64,000 nucleotides of DNA from Tubiluchus corallicola (Eukaryota; Priapulida; Priapulimorpha; Priapulimorphida; Tubiluchidae): positions 62,001 to 126,000 of the forward strand of contig JAQGDQ010000131.1 of the NCBI GenBank assembly GCA_030141605.1. Reading direction: 5' to 3'. The translations under genes and the position numbers were made by a program. The notes under the pieces were generated by a model. That model saw only the letters and a program-made list of their open reading frames with translations. It was not told the DNA's origin and made no database searches. The stretch's first letter is position 1; the number at the start of each line of letters is the position of its first letter. This document shows positions 1 to 12,469 of this stretch, piece by piece.

Positions 1-269
1 ATGGCGTGGTGAATGCGCCATGAGGTGCTCGAAACTTCGATTTTTAGCGTCATTAATTATGTAGAACCGAAAGGGGCAATTTTTATTATAATTTCAGTGG
101 ATTTAAAAATGATGGACAGTCTTCTTAGGCTTCTTTTTTTGAACAAAATGAGAAAGCGCTTGATATAAATGTTACGTTGCTTAGCGGGCAGACAACGAAA
201 GAAAAAATAGATTTTCCTTCTAGAATAGCAGGTGTTTTGGTTTCCTTGACGGTTCTCGTGGATGTGAAT
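1..269 (+). promoter_or_regulatory. 5' flank / 5' UTR of the TPRG1L-like gene
   Basis: This stretch precedes the first in-frame ATG of the TPRG1L-like gene at 270. The reading frame stays open upstream to about 177 but has no earlier ATG, so 270 is the first usable start. Other ATGs upstream are out of frame. No TATA box is obvious, and the true transcription start may lie outside the window. Confidence 0.4.
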
Positions 270-3200
270 ATGGCTGGTCATTTTGGTGCTGATAAACATA
301 AAACTTCTGGGACAGCGCCTAAAAGCGAATCGGAAGAGAATTTAGAAGACGTGCCAATATCCGAGTTCACTGGTGGACAGTTGTCTTTAGGTTTAGATTT
401 AGAAGGTGAAGCAGTTGATACTGCTGAAAAACAAGTGATGTCTTTAGACAACAGTAACGCCACAGAGTTAAAATCTCCAGTAGACAATCAACGAATTTCC
501 ACAGTGGACCCTACTCAACCTAGCCAAAATGCAGCTAATAATAATCCAAGCCCTGGTAGTGAATCTAGCATAAGAAGTTGGACAGAAAGCGCCAAACATA
601 CTTTGAAAACATCAATTAGACGACACGAGGTTCCAAATGAATATGAAGCTAAGGGATTTTTTGCATTAAGGGTAAATATTTATAATAATGCGTAGTTAGT
701 TTCCTAATATTAATAGTAGCGTGTGTAACACTTGCTCAATAACCAACTTTTATTAATTAAAATTTGTGCTGCAGTTATCTGTGAAATTGTGTTTATTTCC
801 CTATGGCCTATGCAAACGCTTGTTGCCATGTTACTCTTTATGGTGCCTACTACTACAGTATTAGTTCAGAATAGTCGGTATCATCTTCTGCATTGCTTGC
901 AAAATCTTTTAAAAAGTAATTTTTGATTGGAGATGTTAAGTGGCCGAGTTCAGCGTGAAACGTAAGTTCATGTTCTAGCCTCTAGTTCTTTGCTGTTGCA
1001 TACATTTTACCATTCGTTAGCTAGTCGACTATTTATCGAGATTACAAAATACTGATATTTCTTTATAAATATATCAATAAACTGAGCATTCCGTTTATAA
1101 ACAATCCCTTATCATTCATTCCTGATGCCACTTTAAACAATAGAACACACAATTTAAAGCAAATTACAGTAAACAATAAATTTGGAAATAACTCTATATC
1201 AAAACAAGCCATACATTTATGGAACTTACTACCCAGTGAAATAAAACAAATAGAATCTCTCCACAACTTTAAAAAGAAATTAAAAGAATATCAATGTAAC
1301 AGGTTTCAACTTCCAAATTATGCATCTGATACTAATTGCACAGACTCAACTTTCATCTACCCCCGCCCCTGACTCCATAAAACGATTAAGAATGTAAAAT
1401 TTTTAAAAAATTATGTAATGTAATACGTGTTATGTTAGTTTTATAATGTCAAATGTATGAATAGTGTAAATGTAATGAGTGAAATTTATGTAATGTAAAG
1501 CATGTTTCTGTCAATTGTGTCATGTCAAATGTATATATAGTGTAAAATATGTCATGTAAAATTTAATGTACTTTTGTAATTTTGTTTTGTAAAAATATTT
1601 TAATATGTGTTTGTAAATATGTCCATTTATTGTATATAATTAGACCTTAGTTTTGCATTTTAGTTTTTTTAGTATGCACTGGATGCATTTGTCTTGAACA
1701 GTGTTGTTATCTTAACATTACGCTGAGGCTTGCTCAATTTTATTATAATGAGTGAACCATTTTAACGACAAATAAAAAATTAATAATAATAATAATAGTT
1801 AGGTGTTTGCATCTCAGAAAAGCATTGCACAAAAACAGGTGCTGTACCTCTCAGTTCAGAGGTGTTGTGACATAGTATACACGTTTGAAAGTTCTTACAT
1901 GAGCACAGCAGTAAACTTGAAATTTGAATTTTAAACATAAAGTTTGTCGAGTTTTTGTGTATCACACTAAATGTTGTACAGTAGCACTGCACTTAACTTT
2001 ACTACACTCGGTGCTATCTGCAGCATAGGGAGGTATTGTATGTTAAATATTCAGACCTTTCAAAGGTTTTTATTTGAATCAGAATATATTAACTACGAAA
2101 TTTGTTATTGCAGGCAAACGAGACAGTTTGTCTGTCCGGGAAATCATTACTTATGTCGCAGTAGTAAGGATGATACACATCCACACAAAACACCTAGACG
2201 TGGTTAAATTTTAGGTTCCGATCTGCCCTTTAATCTTAGGCCATTGTCAAAAATACCTTAAAGTAAAAACGTGTTTGCAAATTGGACTAAAGTCTTTCTT
2301 TATTTTGTACCTAGGTATTTTTGATGATGGCCTAAGAATAAAGGGCCTAAACGTTTAATTTAACCATCTCTATAAGTTTTGTGTGACATTTGTCCACTTT
2401 TGCATAATTAAGTGAGACAGTTGATTGCAGTTTTTTAGCCTTGCTTTAAATCCAAATCCGCATTGGGATCAGATCGGGATCTAGAAAATTAGATCCGGTT
2501 TCGATTGGGATCTGGCAAACACAAAACCAGTGCAACCCTAAATTTAATATTGCAATCGTAATATCTTGCGTCTCTATCAGATTTCATTTGCTCCTTCTCA
2601 TTTAGGATGGTGCCTTGGAATCAGCAGTGGAACTTTGCAAGCCAGATTTGAGACCTGAGGACGGACCAAATGTGAAAGGAGCATGGTTACTAACTGAGTA
2701 AGCATTTCTGTACACGTTTAATTTATATGGTGTTGTGCCTACTATTCAGTTTTGCAGTAACTATCAGAATTACTATGCTACAGGTTTACGGCTTGGTGTA
2801 TACCAATTTAATAGATGCATAAATTTCCATTAACTAGATGGAGATTTAGTAGAAAAACATGAAAGATGAAAAAAATTAAGCTGTTAATTGCACTCAAGTG
2901 CTTATTATTAGAGAGTCTTCTACAATCACAGATCGTTTTTTGTGTTTGTGGGAGCAGAAGTGACATCATTCTACTGTCACGATGATGATTGACTAGAATT
3001 GTGTATATTGTGGAAAACGTTCTACAATCTGCTGATTACAGATTTTTTTATATTCAGTGTCGAATGTTTCTGTATGATTCTGGGGTAAGTAGCATCAACA
3101 CATGTACTTTAGGGTTGTATCTGGGTATTTTGACTCATTTCGTGGTGTCTAAAAAAATTATTTCTTGTATCTTTCTATTTATTTCTAAATTCTTTAAAAA

Positions 3201-6200
3201 TTTGTCAATAGAATCAGTGACTGCAGCGAGACCTACTCAATGTGATTCTGCCTGTGACTATCATGACTATGGTGTCATTTCAAAATCAGAATTTTTCCTG
3301 TTGACTACAGCTGAAGCTGTCTATTGCTAATTCTAAGGTGGTCATGTTTTCATAGATACCAATTTGTTAGTTTGTTACAAATTAACAATATTATCCAAGA
3401 ACTGGATGGATATGACAAGCAAAAATACATTCAATTTTGGCATTTAATGATTAAGAATTAATACATGTAATTAAGACAATTATGGGAAAATTTTATGTGA
3501 TGTTACAATAGATCACTGCAGGAAAATAATTGCAAAAAGCAAGAGTGCGCACCAAAAAATTCATTAATCAGATATGTCAGAACAATTGGAGATATCGTAA
3601 CCTAACCTGTGTAGTTTAGCAAATAATTATACTTTGCTAGCTCTTGTTTTTGCGAAAACCAAGCAGATGCTTTAATTGTCAGAAGTTCAGTCACATAGCT
3701 AGACTCTGTAAGAAAGATCCAGTATGTAAAGAGTGTGCTGGGAATCACAAAACGCAAGATTGTTCATCAGAGGAAACCAAATGTACAAGTTGTGCAGACC
3801 GCCATACTGTTGACAACACAGATTGTCCGACTTACAAAAAGTGGGAAAAGAAACAGCAAAGCAACGATGGAACACAAAGAGCAACCTCTTGTAATTTGTC
3901 AGATAAATATCAATAACTTTTCTTTGCATTCTAAAGTTGCATTAGATGGATATATTAATGATTTAAGGCCTGCTTGTGACATACTAGCCCTCCAAGAAAC
4001 TAAAATTGAAGACAAAAATATTAAATCGTTACAGTTAACTAATTTCAAAACATATGCTAAACCATCTCAGGGAATATCAGGTGGTTGCGCTCTACTTGTA
4101 AGAAAAGGTATTACGTGCTGTAGAGTCCCAGAATTAGAACATAGAGACCTTGACATTGTATGGGTTTTAGTTAGTGTTAAAAACTATCAGCGTCAGCGTA
4201 TGTTCCGCCAAATTCTCCCCAAGTCCTACAAGCTATGTTAAACAACTGCCGTGAAGCCAATCCATTTGCTGTTCAGCACAGTCTTGCTGGAACTTTAATC
4301 ATTGGAGACATGAATTGTCGCCATACTTTATGGAATACTACCAATAATGTACACGGTTCATTACTGTACGATTATATTATTAACGATACTGCAGTTCTGG
4401 TAGCCCCGGATGATATTACTTTTCAATCATTTAATGGAACAAGTGTCATAGATTTTATTTTGGCTAGTGGCCATATTGCTACTCAAGTTCACGAACAGTA
4501 TGTTGAAAAAGAAATTGAATTATTTTCTGGGGCTCCCAGAATGGGACACTATCCAGTTATAACTCATATTAATAATAACGCTGGACATTGTGAAAATCGT
4601 AAGGTTCGCCGAGTTTATGATTTGAAGAATGCAGACTGGGCTCTGTGGTCTCACACTATAGAAACAAAAATACGGGAAAATTTTAACAGTATTATTACAT
4701 GTATGAATCTATGAAATGCAAAAGAATTATGGGAGCGCTTTAGGCATTTGATTACTGAAACTTCTAACGAAATCCTGCCTGTCAAACGTGTATGTAATAC
4801 GCGTAAATACAGTAAACCATTTTGGAATCCTGAATTAAAACGTCAATCTGAAAATGTTCGACAACTCAAAAAGAGGTATCAGCGTTACTCGTCCCATAAT
4901 GCATATATTCAAGCTAAAGAAGAGTTTAAAAGCAGTTTAATGTCACAAATAGATAACTGGATTCTCACTATCTCAGTTAATATGAACTCATCCAAAGGAG
5001 TAAACTTTTGGAAGGCATATCATAAGGTATTTCCAAACATAAAAGACAATCAAGTTGACATCTTAAAAAATGATAACCGTTATTATAGTACTGATGAGGA
5101 CAAGTGGAACTTGTTCTATGAAACCTTCTTCATGGGTAACCATTTAGACAATGACGTATTTGATAGCAACTGGAAAGGGTTCGTTGATCAGTTCGTTGAT
5201 TCCTTAGAATATAGTGAAGGAAACGAAGACTTTTTGAATGTTCCTTTCACGATGAACTTAATAAAGGAATAAAAGGAAGTTCCTCAAACAGCAAAAGCTT
5301 TGATATGGATGTTATCCATCCTCGAATGGTTAAAAGTTTAGGATTTTGGGGCAAATCTGTACTTCTGAATTTGTGTAATGTATGCTTAAGCACGCAAGAA
5401 TGGCCTTGGTTAGAATCCAAAGTACTATTTATTAAAAAACAGGGCAAAGATAAATATGCGGATCCCAATGCACGTCGTCCTTTGTCGTTGTCTTCCTACA
5501 TAGGCAAGCTTGTCGAGTGACTCTTCGCTAACCAGTTAATTCTAAAATGCCTAGTGGAGGTATTAGACATTGTACAGGAGGGTTTTGTCGCAGGACATAG
5601 TACTGAACGATATCTGTTTCGCCTAATTAGTAAAATGCAAAGTGACCTCATAAAGAAACATCCTACCATCGCTGTCTTCTGTGATTTTGAAAAGGCGTTT
5701 AACAGTGTGTGGGTCAAAGGCCTAATCTTCAAACTCTATCAATTAGGAATTGCTGGAAAGTTTTTGGCTACAATCAAACATTATTTGTTGAGTCGATCAT
5801 TTTCTATCAGTGTAGGTAAATTCGGTTCTCAATTGTATAACAGTAATATTGGCCTTCCACAAGGCTCTGTCCTTTCACCTCTATTATTCATAATCTTCAT
5901 CTCAGAAATGCTAAATGATGTAAGATCCAATAAAATGGCAGACATCTTCAAATACGCAGACGATGGCACATTTTGCGTATCTAAAACAAACTCTGATGAG
6001 TGTCGTAATACTGCGCAAATCTGTTGTAATAAGTTACCTCTATTGTGTAAAAAATGGCGGCTGAAAGTCAGCTGTAATAGGAACAAAACGGAAGTTATGA
6101 TCATGGGCTCTACGCAAAATATAGTAAATAATGATTTGCCTAAATTAAAAATTGGTGATAATGAAATTGAATATGTTCAAAATAGTACAGTACTGGGTAT

Positions 6201-7777
6201 CACTATTGATAGTAATCTGAAATTTGATTGTTATACCAATAGAGTTAGGAAAATTGCATGGCACAAATGGACACAAATTAAACAACTGTGTTTTAAATAT
6301 AGAGGAATGAGAATGGCAACTATTATACAACTTTTTAAAACAGAACTGCAACGGGTTCATCCTTTAAACCTTGCAGGGTATTGTTAGAAATTTTATGTGG
6401 TTTGCCTCCTCTGGAAATCGAAATGAAAGCTCATAATGTAAGATTCCTAAGTAAAATATTGCAGGGTGGTGATGATGATCTAGTTAAGAAAGAACTTTTG
6501 TATATATTTAATAGTAACTTTTATCTGTCACTTTGTAAAATATTATGCCAGATATTTAACGCAATTTTTAGCTACTACTAGAGATGCAGGGCAAATTAAC
6601 AACGAAGAAGTTTCTATAGTTAATTGGTCTGTTACAAAATCTGATCTGGATAAATTCAAGCAAACTCTTTGGCACAGACAATTCAATACTTATTATACCT
6701 TGTTAGAAAACAGAAATGAATGGTTTGGCATAATCCCTCAACTTAAGCCCTTTAATTTACCAATTTCATCTACAAATAGAGAGTTGGAATCCATTGCTCT
6801 AAGTTTTATTCATGGACAAGGATTTTTTAAACAGTTTTTATTCCGATTATGACTCATACCTGACAATTCTTGTTTATGTGGTCTTCCCCAAACTTGTGAA
6901 CATCTACTTTTCAACTGCCCTTTCGTAGACTCACGAAAGCGTATGTTTTTTAAGAATAACGTTAACACCACTAATATTGCTGTGTTAATTCAAAAGCAAA
7001 ATGATAGCAACACTTTGAGATCATTTGTTGAAGTAATTAAGGATGACTTCATTAGACAGCAAATGTCAGGAGTATTATGATACGTGTTACTAAACTAGCG
7101 GTTGTACTATTGCTATCTTTGTAATTTTAGTTAGTAATATATACTTTAGAGTCACTTTATTTTATTATTTTATTAGAAAATTTGTAAAATTTATACTTAT
7201 GCTAATGTTGTAGCTGCAAATAGAGGTTTTATTAATAAAGATTTTAAATAAATAAATAGCTCTGGTGGAAGTCTGAACTCTGTTGAGTGCCATTCCAATT
7301 ATGTTTGCTGTACCTGACTGCTACTTTATTACAAGTGTAGAAGTTTAATAATAAATGAGGGTATAAATGATGTGATACATGTCATTTACATTTCAGCATG
7401 TACTTAATTACTAATTAGTAGCATCCGTGTTTTGCCACAGTCCAGTCTGGACTGCTTTTGTCACTCCCTGGATGGAGGAGCCATTCCTTTTATAGCCATT
7501 CAGAATTGTAACTCTCATCAATTAACTGTTGACTAGTCTCTATCGTCCTTTTTCAGAATTGATCATTGGGACAATGAACTGGAGAGGCTACTACTAATTA
7601 CCGACCACAGCTTAGTGGTCGTCAAGTTTGATTTTATTGGAATGGTCATATTGGAGTTGAAGCACATTGACTTGAGCGTTATCTGCAAAGTTATTAGTGG
7701 GCCATTCAACTATCCCGCAAATTCACTTATCCCGTAAGTGCCATATAGCAGCGACTCTCTGCACGCTAATCTCTGTA

Positions 7778-7834
<57 letters not shown>

Positions 7835-7939
7835 TCTCCTCTCTCCTCCTCTCTCCTCTCTCCTCTCTCCTCTCTCCTCTCTCTCTCTCTCTCTCTCACT
7901 CTCTCTCTCTCTCTCCTCTCTCCTCCTCTCTCCTCTCTC

Positions 7940-7981
<42 letters not shown>

Positions 7982-10295
7982 TCTGTTTAGTTCAGGTTAA
8001 TACCACCTGCTTATGTTTTTCACTGTTTTCCACAATTTAATGAATGAAATCATTTTTCTTAGCAGTCCCAGAGGTGGCGTTGGCGTTCGAGCATTTTGGA
8101 ATCAAGGCAGGCCTCTAAGCTTTACACAGAATTGGAATCCGTGGTGCAAGGTCAGTATACCATTGGTTTTCAGTTTTAGCAGTGGTTGTTATCATTGATA
8201 TGGTTGCTAGCAATGTCAGCTGCAGGGCTAGCTGTGTCAGCTGCATTTACTAGCTGTGTTTATCATTCACGATGATATAGCAGCATCAGCTAATGATATC
8301 TATCATCTACAAATCGCTACCATTTATTAATGAGTGATAATTGGTTATAATAAGTATGCGATATTGTTAATTTTAAAGCTAATCAATAATACTGCTTATT
8401 AACTCCTTCAGGACCGCATCATTCAAAATAGGTCTTATTAGACCTATGATTTTTCCGCTACTGTATGAGCCACAGACATAACTAAATGATTACAAATTAG
8501 GTGCTGTTCTTATTCAGACGATTATTGGCTATCCAAATCATGCTATTTGTTTAAACGCTGATAAGTGATTTAATTGGATAAAATTAAGAAAACATTGCCT
8601 TTTCAGGCACTCCAACTTATCCTATTCCGGAGCTTAGTCTGGTGCACACTTGCGTGATCGTACACACTAATTTATTGATCGCCTGCTTGCTACAGCCCCA
8701 GCTGTGCAGTGTTTTGCTGCTATTCCAGGAAAAACCCAACAGATTAGGAAAGGACAAATTAAGGTCATCTTATCTTTTAACAAGAATTTCTCCTTAAAAA
8801 TGAGGCCAAAGTGTATCAGAGTGTTGTATCTGGATAGTAGAAATTTTCCTTATTTTCCCAAATGCTTATGGTCCTGAAGGAGTTCATAATTGATCAGTGG
8901 TTGTGTAATGTTGAGGCCTAGCTCATTCAGTAATAGTGCTATGGGCCATTTTCTTCAAAGCATTAATTTTTTTTTCGGAAAAATGATTTAGTTACCTTTT
9001 AGCTTTTCACATAACAAGCTTCAGATAAAATAGTTGAACACATCTCTACGCTATTATATTACCGTTGCATATCTGTAATAGTTTCAGTATTGCTGATCCA
9101 TGGAAGTTTAATAGTATTGTCAAGCCGCTTTAGCCAATTCTGGGACACCACTAAATGTGGCTTTATATCGGGGTTGGCGGTAAGGCGAAGTTCATCAATT
9201 ATGAAAGGCATTCTACTTGCAATCTCGATTTTGTTTCCAAATTAATTTTCATATGCGATAAATAGGTGTAGCATATAGTATTATTATTATCATTATTATT
9301 ATTATCATACTGCACATTTCTGCTGCATTAACAGTAGAGGTGTAATTTTATAGTGGTACCTTGCAAAACTTTTACGTAACACAGCGTGGAGAACTAATCT
9401 TGTAAAATACTGGTAATTAACCAACTGTTGATATATGCGGTCACGTGGTCCACTCTCCTAATGTAACATTATTGGACAATTAAAACTATAAATAGCCACC
9501 ATACATAAGTTGACCATGAGTCAAGACAGTAAAAACAGCAGGTTTAACAGCTTTTAAATTGTCTTCTGTTCAGTACTGAACGTTAGCTACTCTCTTGTAC
9601 TCTTAAAATCCATGCCCTTTACTCAAAACCCCAGCATTCACTTTCATACATAATTGCTTTTCTGTTCAGAGGTCATCGTTTTTACAATGGAATAGCTGTG
9701 TTTCAACAGCGCTTTCTCATGACTGGCGTTATAACTGGGTAGATTTATTATGCAAAATGGACTTTTGGCAAAGCAAATACATTATCAAATAGAGGTAGCC
9801 TATACTTCTAAGGATCTTTTCTTACACGGGAGATTTCTATAGTGTGTGTCGCAAGAGGCTCGGACAAAATTGGGCACCCTATACGAGGGGCGGTATAATA
9901 AGAGTTGACTGTATTATCATATTTCTCTTTTAAGGTTTAGTTTTCTAATTGCTAACTCATGTAGTTTCCTAGTCATCTGTTACTTAACTAATCTACATGT
10001 ATTACATAATTATAATTTCACCACAATACTGATTTTGCAGGATATACCATGGGTGACCTTCACAAGTCATCCATTGAAGCACCAGCGTGAACGGGATGCG
10101 AAGAACTTTGATGTGGAGAATTTCCAGACCTTATTCGCCGAAACCGTGAACGCTGCTAGGGCATTAAAACAACTGGAGGAAATTTCAATAGAAAACGACG
10201 ACATTCTCATTGAAAATTACGTCGGCCTCCCTTCGGTTGTGCATAACATGAACAATTTTGGCTTCTTTAAATACAGAGGCAAAATCAGCTTCTAA
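270..10295 (+). CDS. TPRG1L: TPRG1/TPRG1L-family protein (tumor protein p63-regulated gene 1-like), hSac2 domain, 5 exons
   Basis: Coding exons are 270-671, 2606-2697, 7557-7733, 8066-8150 (or 8063-8150) and 10041-10295, giving 336 aa; all phases join. Exon 1 is a variable Ser/Asn/Glu-rich N-terminus of about 125 residues. From GFFALR onward the protein follows the vertebrate TPRG1L hSac2-type domain: GAWLLTEIDHWDNE (human GVWLLTEVDHWNNE), NWNPWCKDIPWVTFTSHP and a final ENYVGL...YRGKISF (human RGKIGF). Vertebrate TPRG1L (272 aa) is a presynaptic, vesicle-associated protein lacking an obvious catalytic motif; that role is family knowledge and cannot be read here. The protein is longer than human only because of exon 1. 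The next gene on the same strand is a p53-family gene, the same neighbour as in human. Exon 4 has a tandem TAGCAG acceptor. The product call is firm; the exon 1 start is less so. Confidence 0.9.
1036..1798 (+). mobile_element. 3' end fragment of a LINE (reverse transcriptase C-terminus, 3' UTR and AAT-rich tail)
   Basis: Plus-strand translation from about 1036 to a stop at 1370-1372 gives the conserved C-terminal tail of CR1/L2/jockey-like LINE ORF2 proteins, with the hallmark WNLLPSEIKQIESLHNFKKK at about 1218-1277. An AT-rich 3' UTR with repeated GTAATGTAA-type words follows, ending at AAATAAAAAATTAATAATAA near 1770-1797, a typical LINE 3' microsatellite tail. The copy is 5' truncated and lies in TPRG1L intron 1 in the host orientation. 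The clade cannot be named from this fragment. Confidence 0.75.
2226..2345. repeat. Palindromic foldback element (33-bp inverted arms)
   Basis: Arms 2226-2258 and 2313-2345 are inverted repeats matching at about 30 of 33 positions, separated by a 54-bp loop. The right arm begins AGGTATTTTTGATGATGG. A diverged single arm of the same family is seen at about 18990-19030 in an intron of the p53-family gene. The structure suggests a short non-autonomous foldback transposon; no target-site duplication was identified. Confidence 0.65.
3640..7258 (+). mobile_element. Degenerate non-LTR retrotransposon (I/jockey-like), 5' truncated
   Basis: The element opens inside the first open reading frame with three gag-type zinc knuckles at about 3674-3835 (CX2CX4HX4C, CX2CX3HX4C, CX2CX3HX6C). 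The endonuclease follows in another frame: an LQET motif near 3990, then after a frameshift GDMNCRH near 4307, SVIDFIL near 4443 and GHYPVI near 4548. Reverse transcriptase spans about 5280-6370 with the motif-A DFEKAFNSVW, GLPQGSVLSPLL, and the YADD box at 5953-5964. A C-terminal CxC...HLLFNC zinc-binding segment lies near 6875-6920. In-frame stops (for example 5517-5519 and 6850-6852) and frameshifts make it a dead copy. The tail is AAATAAATAAATA at about 7246-7258. It sits in TPRG1L intron 2 in the host orientation. Confidence 0.85.
7779..7978. repeat. Compound microsatellite (CT)n then (CA)n
   Basis: About 170 bases of CT-dinucleotide repeat with CCTCT interruptions run into about 32 bases of CA repeat. 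It begins about 45 bases downstream of TPRG1L exon 3. Long open frames through it on both strands are artefacts of the repeat. Confidence 0.95.
8403..8882. mobile_element. Non-autonomous piggyBac-like element (MITE)
   Basis: A perfect 15-bp inverted repeat (AACTCCTTCAGGACC at 8401-8415, reverse complement at 8870-8884) bounds about 480 bp. The left flank reads TTAA at 8399-8402 and the right TTCA at 8883-8886, consistent with a piggyBac TTAA target duplication with one mutation. Nothing inside is recognisable as transposase. It lies in TPRG1L intron 4. Confidence 0.6.
8883..10040 (+). other. Rest of TPRG1L intron 4, no gene recognised
   Basis: AT-rich intron with an ATT-rich microsatellite near 9280-9310 and an isolated TATA-like TATAAATAG near 9487. 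A sequence near 9840-9918 looks like a lone DNA-transposon terminus. No coding segment or RNA gene was recognised. Confidence 0.4.
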
Positions 10296-10620
10296 ATTTT
10301 GTCAGAGTTATATTAATAATGGAGGTATGTAAGAGTATTAATATATATTTGACATATGTGTAATCTGTTGTGTAAGACTTTTCCCAGTTATATTTGTTCT
10401 CAAGCTATTTAGAGTTTGCTGTATCATGTTATGCTATACTACTTACTGAGTTATGTGCAACATGCCCATCATTTGAAATAATGGTATTTTTGAAACATTA
10501 GTAAAAAAATTATCGATTTTGTGACCTGAGCTTGGGCAACAATATAATCAGATAAGGAAGTGTTTTACAATCAGTTGTATTGTATGTTTACTTGTATATC
10601 CGGAATTAGTCATCATAATG

Positions 10621-10750
10621 AATAAATCTTTTAGTACATCTACATAAAAAACCCTACTTGGTTCAAAATTGGCTTTATTACACACGTCATGTGTAATTAA
10701 ATAAATGTCGTGTTATGTGTATTTAAACGATATTGTATGTCTTGAATAAA
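10621..10750 (+). terminator. Candidate polyadenylation signals of the TPRG1L-like gene
   Basis: AATAAA occurs at 10621-10626, 10700-10705 and 10745-10750, all within 460 bases of the stop codon. Which one is used cannot be decided by eye. Confidence 0.5.
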
Positions 10751-12420
10751 TGGAAATTTTACTAATTGATACCGATAAATGGTGCTTTATTATGTGACTG
10801 GAGCTTTGAACTGCTGTTAAAAACCTTATTAGATCGACATGCTATTATGCACAAATCAGTCTGTTCTGTAATTACTGTTGTTTTATTGTCTTGGCAGTTT
10901 GAGTCCAGAACTGAATGAAGATTTTTAATTGGTTTCTTGGAATTTAGTTTTGCTGTTTTCAAGATTATTTGAATGTTAGTCAGAGATTATTTTTCTATCT
11001 TTTCTGGATGTCACCAGTGCTGATAACAGTGTGTGCATATTTATTGGGTTTCATTACTAATATCCTTAATTTAGGAAACAGTCATCCCATTCATTTGTAT
11101 ATGGCTTTATATCACTAATTTGTAATGATTAAGCCCTTCACATTTAGTTCTAATCAGGAATATATGTTGGGGGGGGGGGATATTCATTAAAATCTGTAAA
11201 AAAACTGTATATTTTTGGTTTCATCATGCATTTCATTTCTTCTTTTTTCATCACTAATGTCTTTAAATGTGTAGCTATAATGTTACAAAAAAAAATTGTT
11301 GTTAAAAATGTGTATGAGGTGGATTATTATTAGTGCACTGAACATTTTCTAAATTTACATCACTTAAGTTAGAAAATCTGATTGAACAACAAATTTTCAC
11401 GTTGCAGTTATGGTGTAGTTGTTGCATGTTTCTGTTCTCTTCGAGTGCATTTACATACAACTATGTGGTATCATTCTCAAAGTATGTGCTAAAAATAACC
11501 ACATATAGGATTATGATTTGGTTCCACTTAATAGATACCAAACATTTGCAGAAATTGATGTCTTTTGCCTACAAAGAAGTTGGTGATTCGTCATTGTTTT
11601 TGCACTTCGAACTGCAGAGAACATTTGCATAGCATATTGTCTTGGTATATTTTGCCACTGTAAGTGTATTAACCATAATTCTCATTGTTATGAGTAATAA
11701 TTTTATAAAAAGTTGATATTTATGGGATTGTGTGTTTTTAGAAAAATATTTATGAACACTGATAAATGATAGTAATAGTAATATATCACCTCTAGCTGCA
11801 GTTGTAAATTTTCTTGCATTTCAGTACTAATTTCTCTGTTGAATTCTGTAAAACAAATTAGCTAGTATGTTGCTCTATGCAAAATTAATGCAATGTTGAT
11901 TAAAAGTATGATTAATACACCAGTTATTTCACTCTCTTAGTGGCTCTTGTCGTTATAATATTGATTTGTGTGTTTACCTTTCCTTGTTATCCCAGGTGAA
12001 TTCTGAACTTGATTCGTTGTTAAAATTATTTTTAATTTAATCATGCTTTGGTTTGAACGTGTATGCAATATTTAAATTATTTCCCTCTGGATCATGCTTC
12101 CAGTATAGTGTCTGATTCATTTTTCAGCTTAATGCATCTGTTCTGATGATTATGATTGGTCTGTTTGATTTTTTGGAGCGCAAAGAATAAATATTATATT
12201 TATGATCAACAAAATTAATTAATATTGTTTAATTATGGCAATCTGCGCCTTTCTGTTATTTGATCACTTTTCAGGTATGCCTTATTATCATTATAATTCA
12301 TCTTTTTTCTTCTTTTTCTACTCTGGCCTGTCTAACTCTATTTTCTTGCTTTCTCTCTCTCCCTCACATCTAGTCACGGAATAGTGAAGACCTAGTCAGA
12401 TTTAACTAAACTATACCGTA
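10751..12420. other. Intergenic region between TPRG1L-like and p53-family genes
   Basis: AT-rich sequence with short open frames of no recognisable content and a poly-G run near 11170. No gene was recognised. Confidence 0.4.
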
Positions 12421-12469
12421 CTGTGATTTAGTGCAGAGATGCAGACGGCCGAGTGGCTTAGACGAACTC

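Noticed and set aside
2450-2540. Possible DNA-transposon right end (CAGTGCAACCCTA)
   Set aside because: It looks like an hAT terminus but no matching left end or target duplication was found.
7697-8040. Ser/Leu-rich and Arg/Glu-rich open frames on both strands
   Set aside because: They are translations of the CT/CA microsatellite.
10458-10467. CAACATGCCC, a p53-family half-site near the TPRG1L 3' end
   Set aside because: A single half-site with one mismatch and no adjacent second half occurs often by chance.
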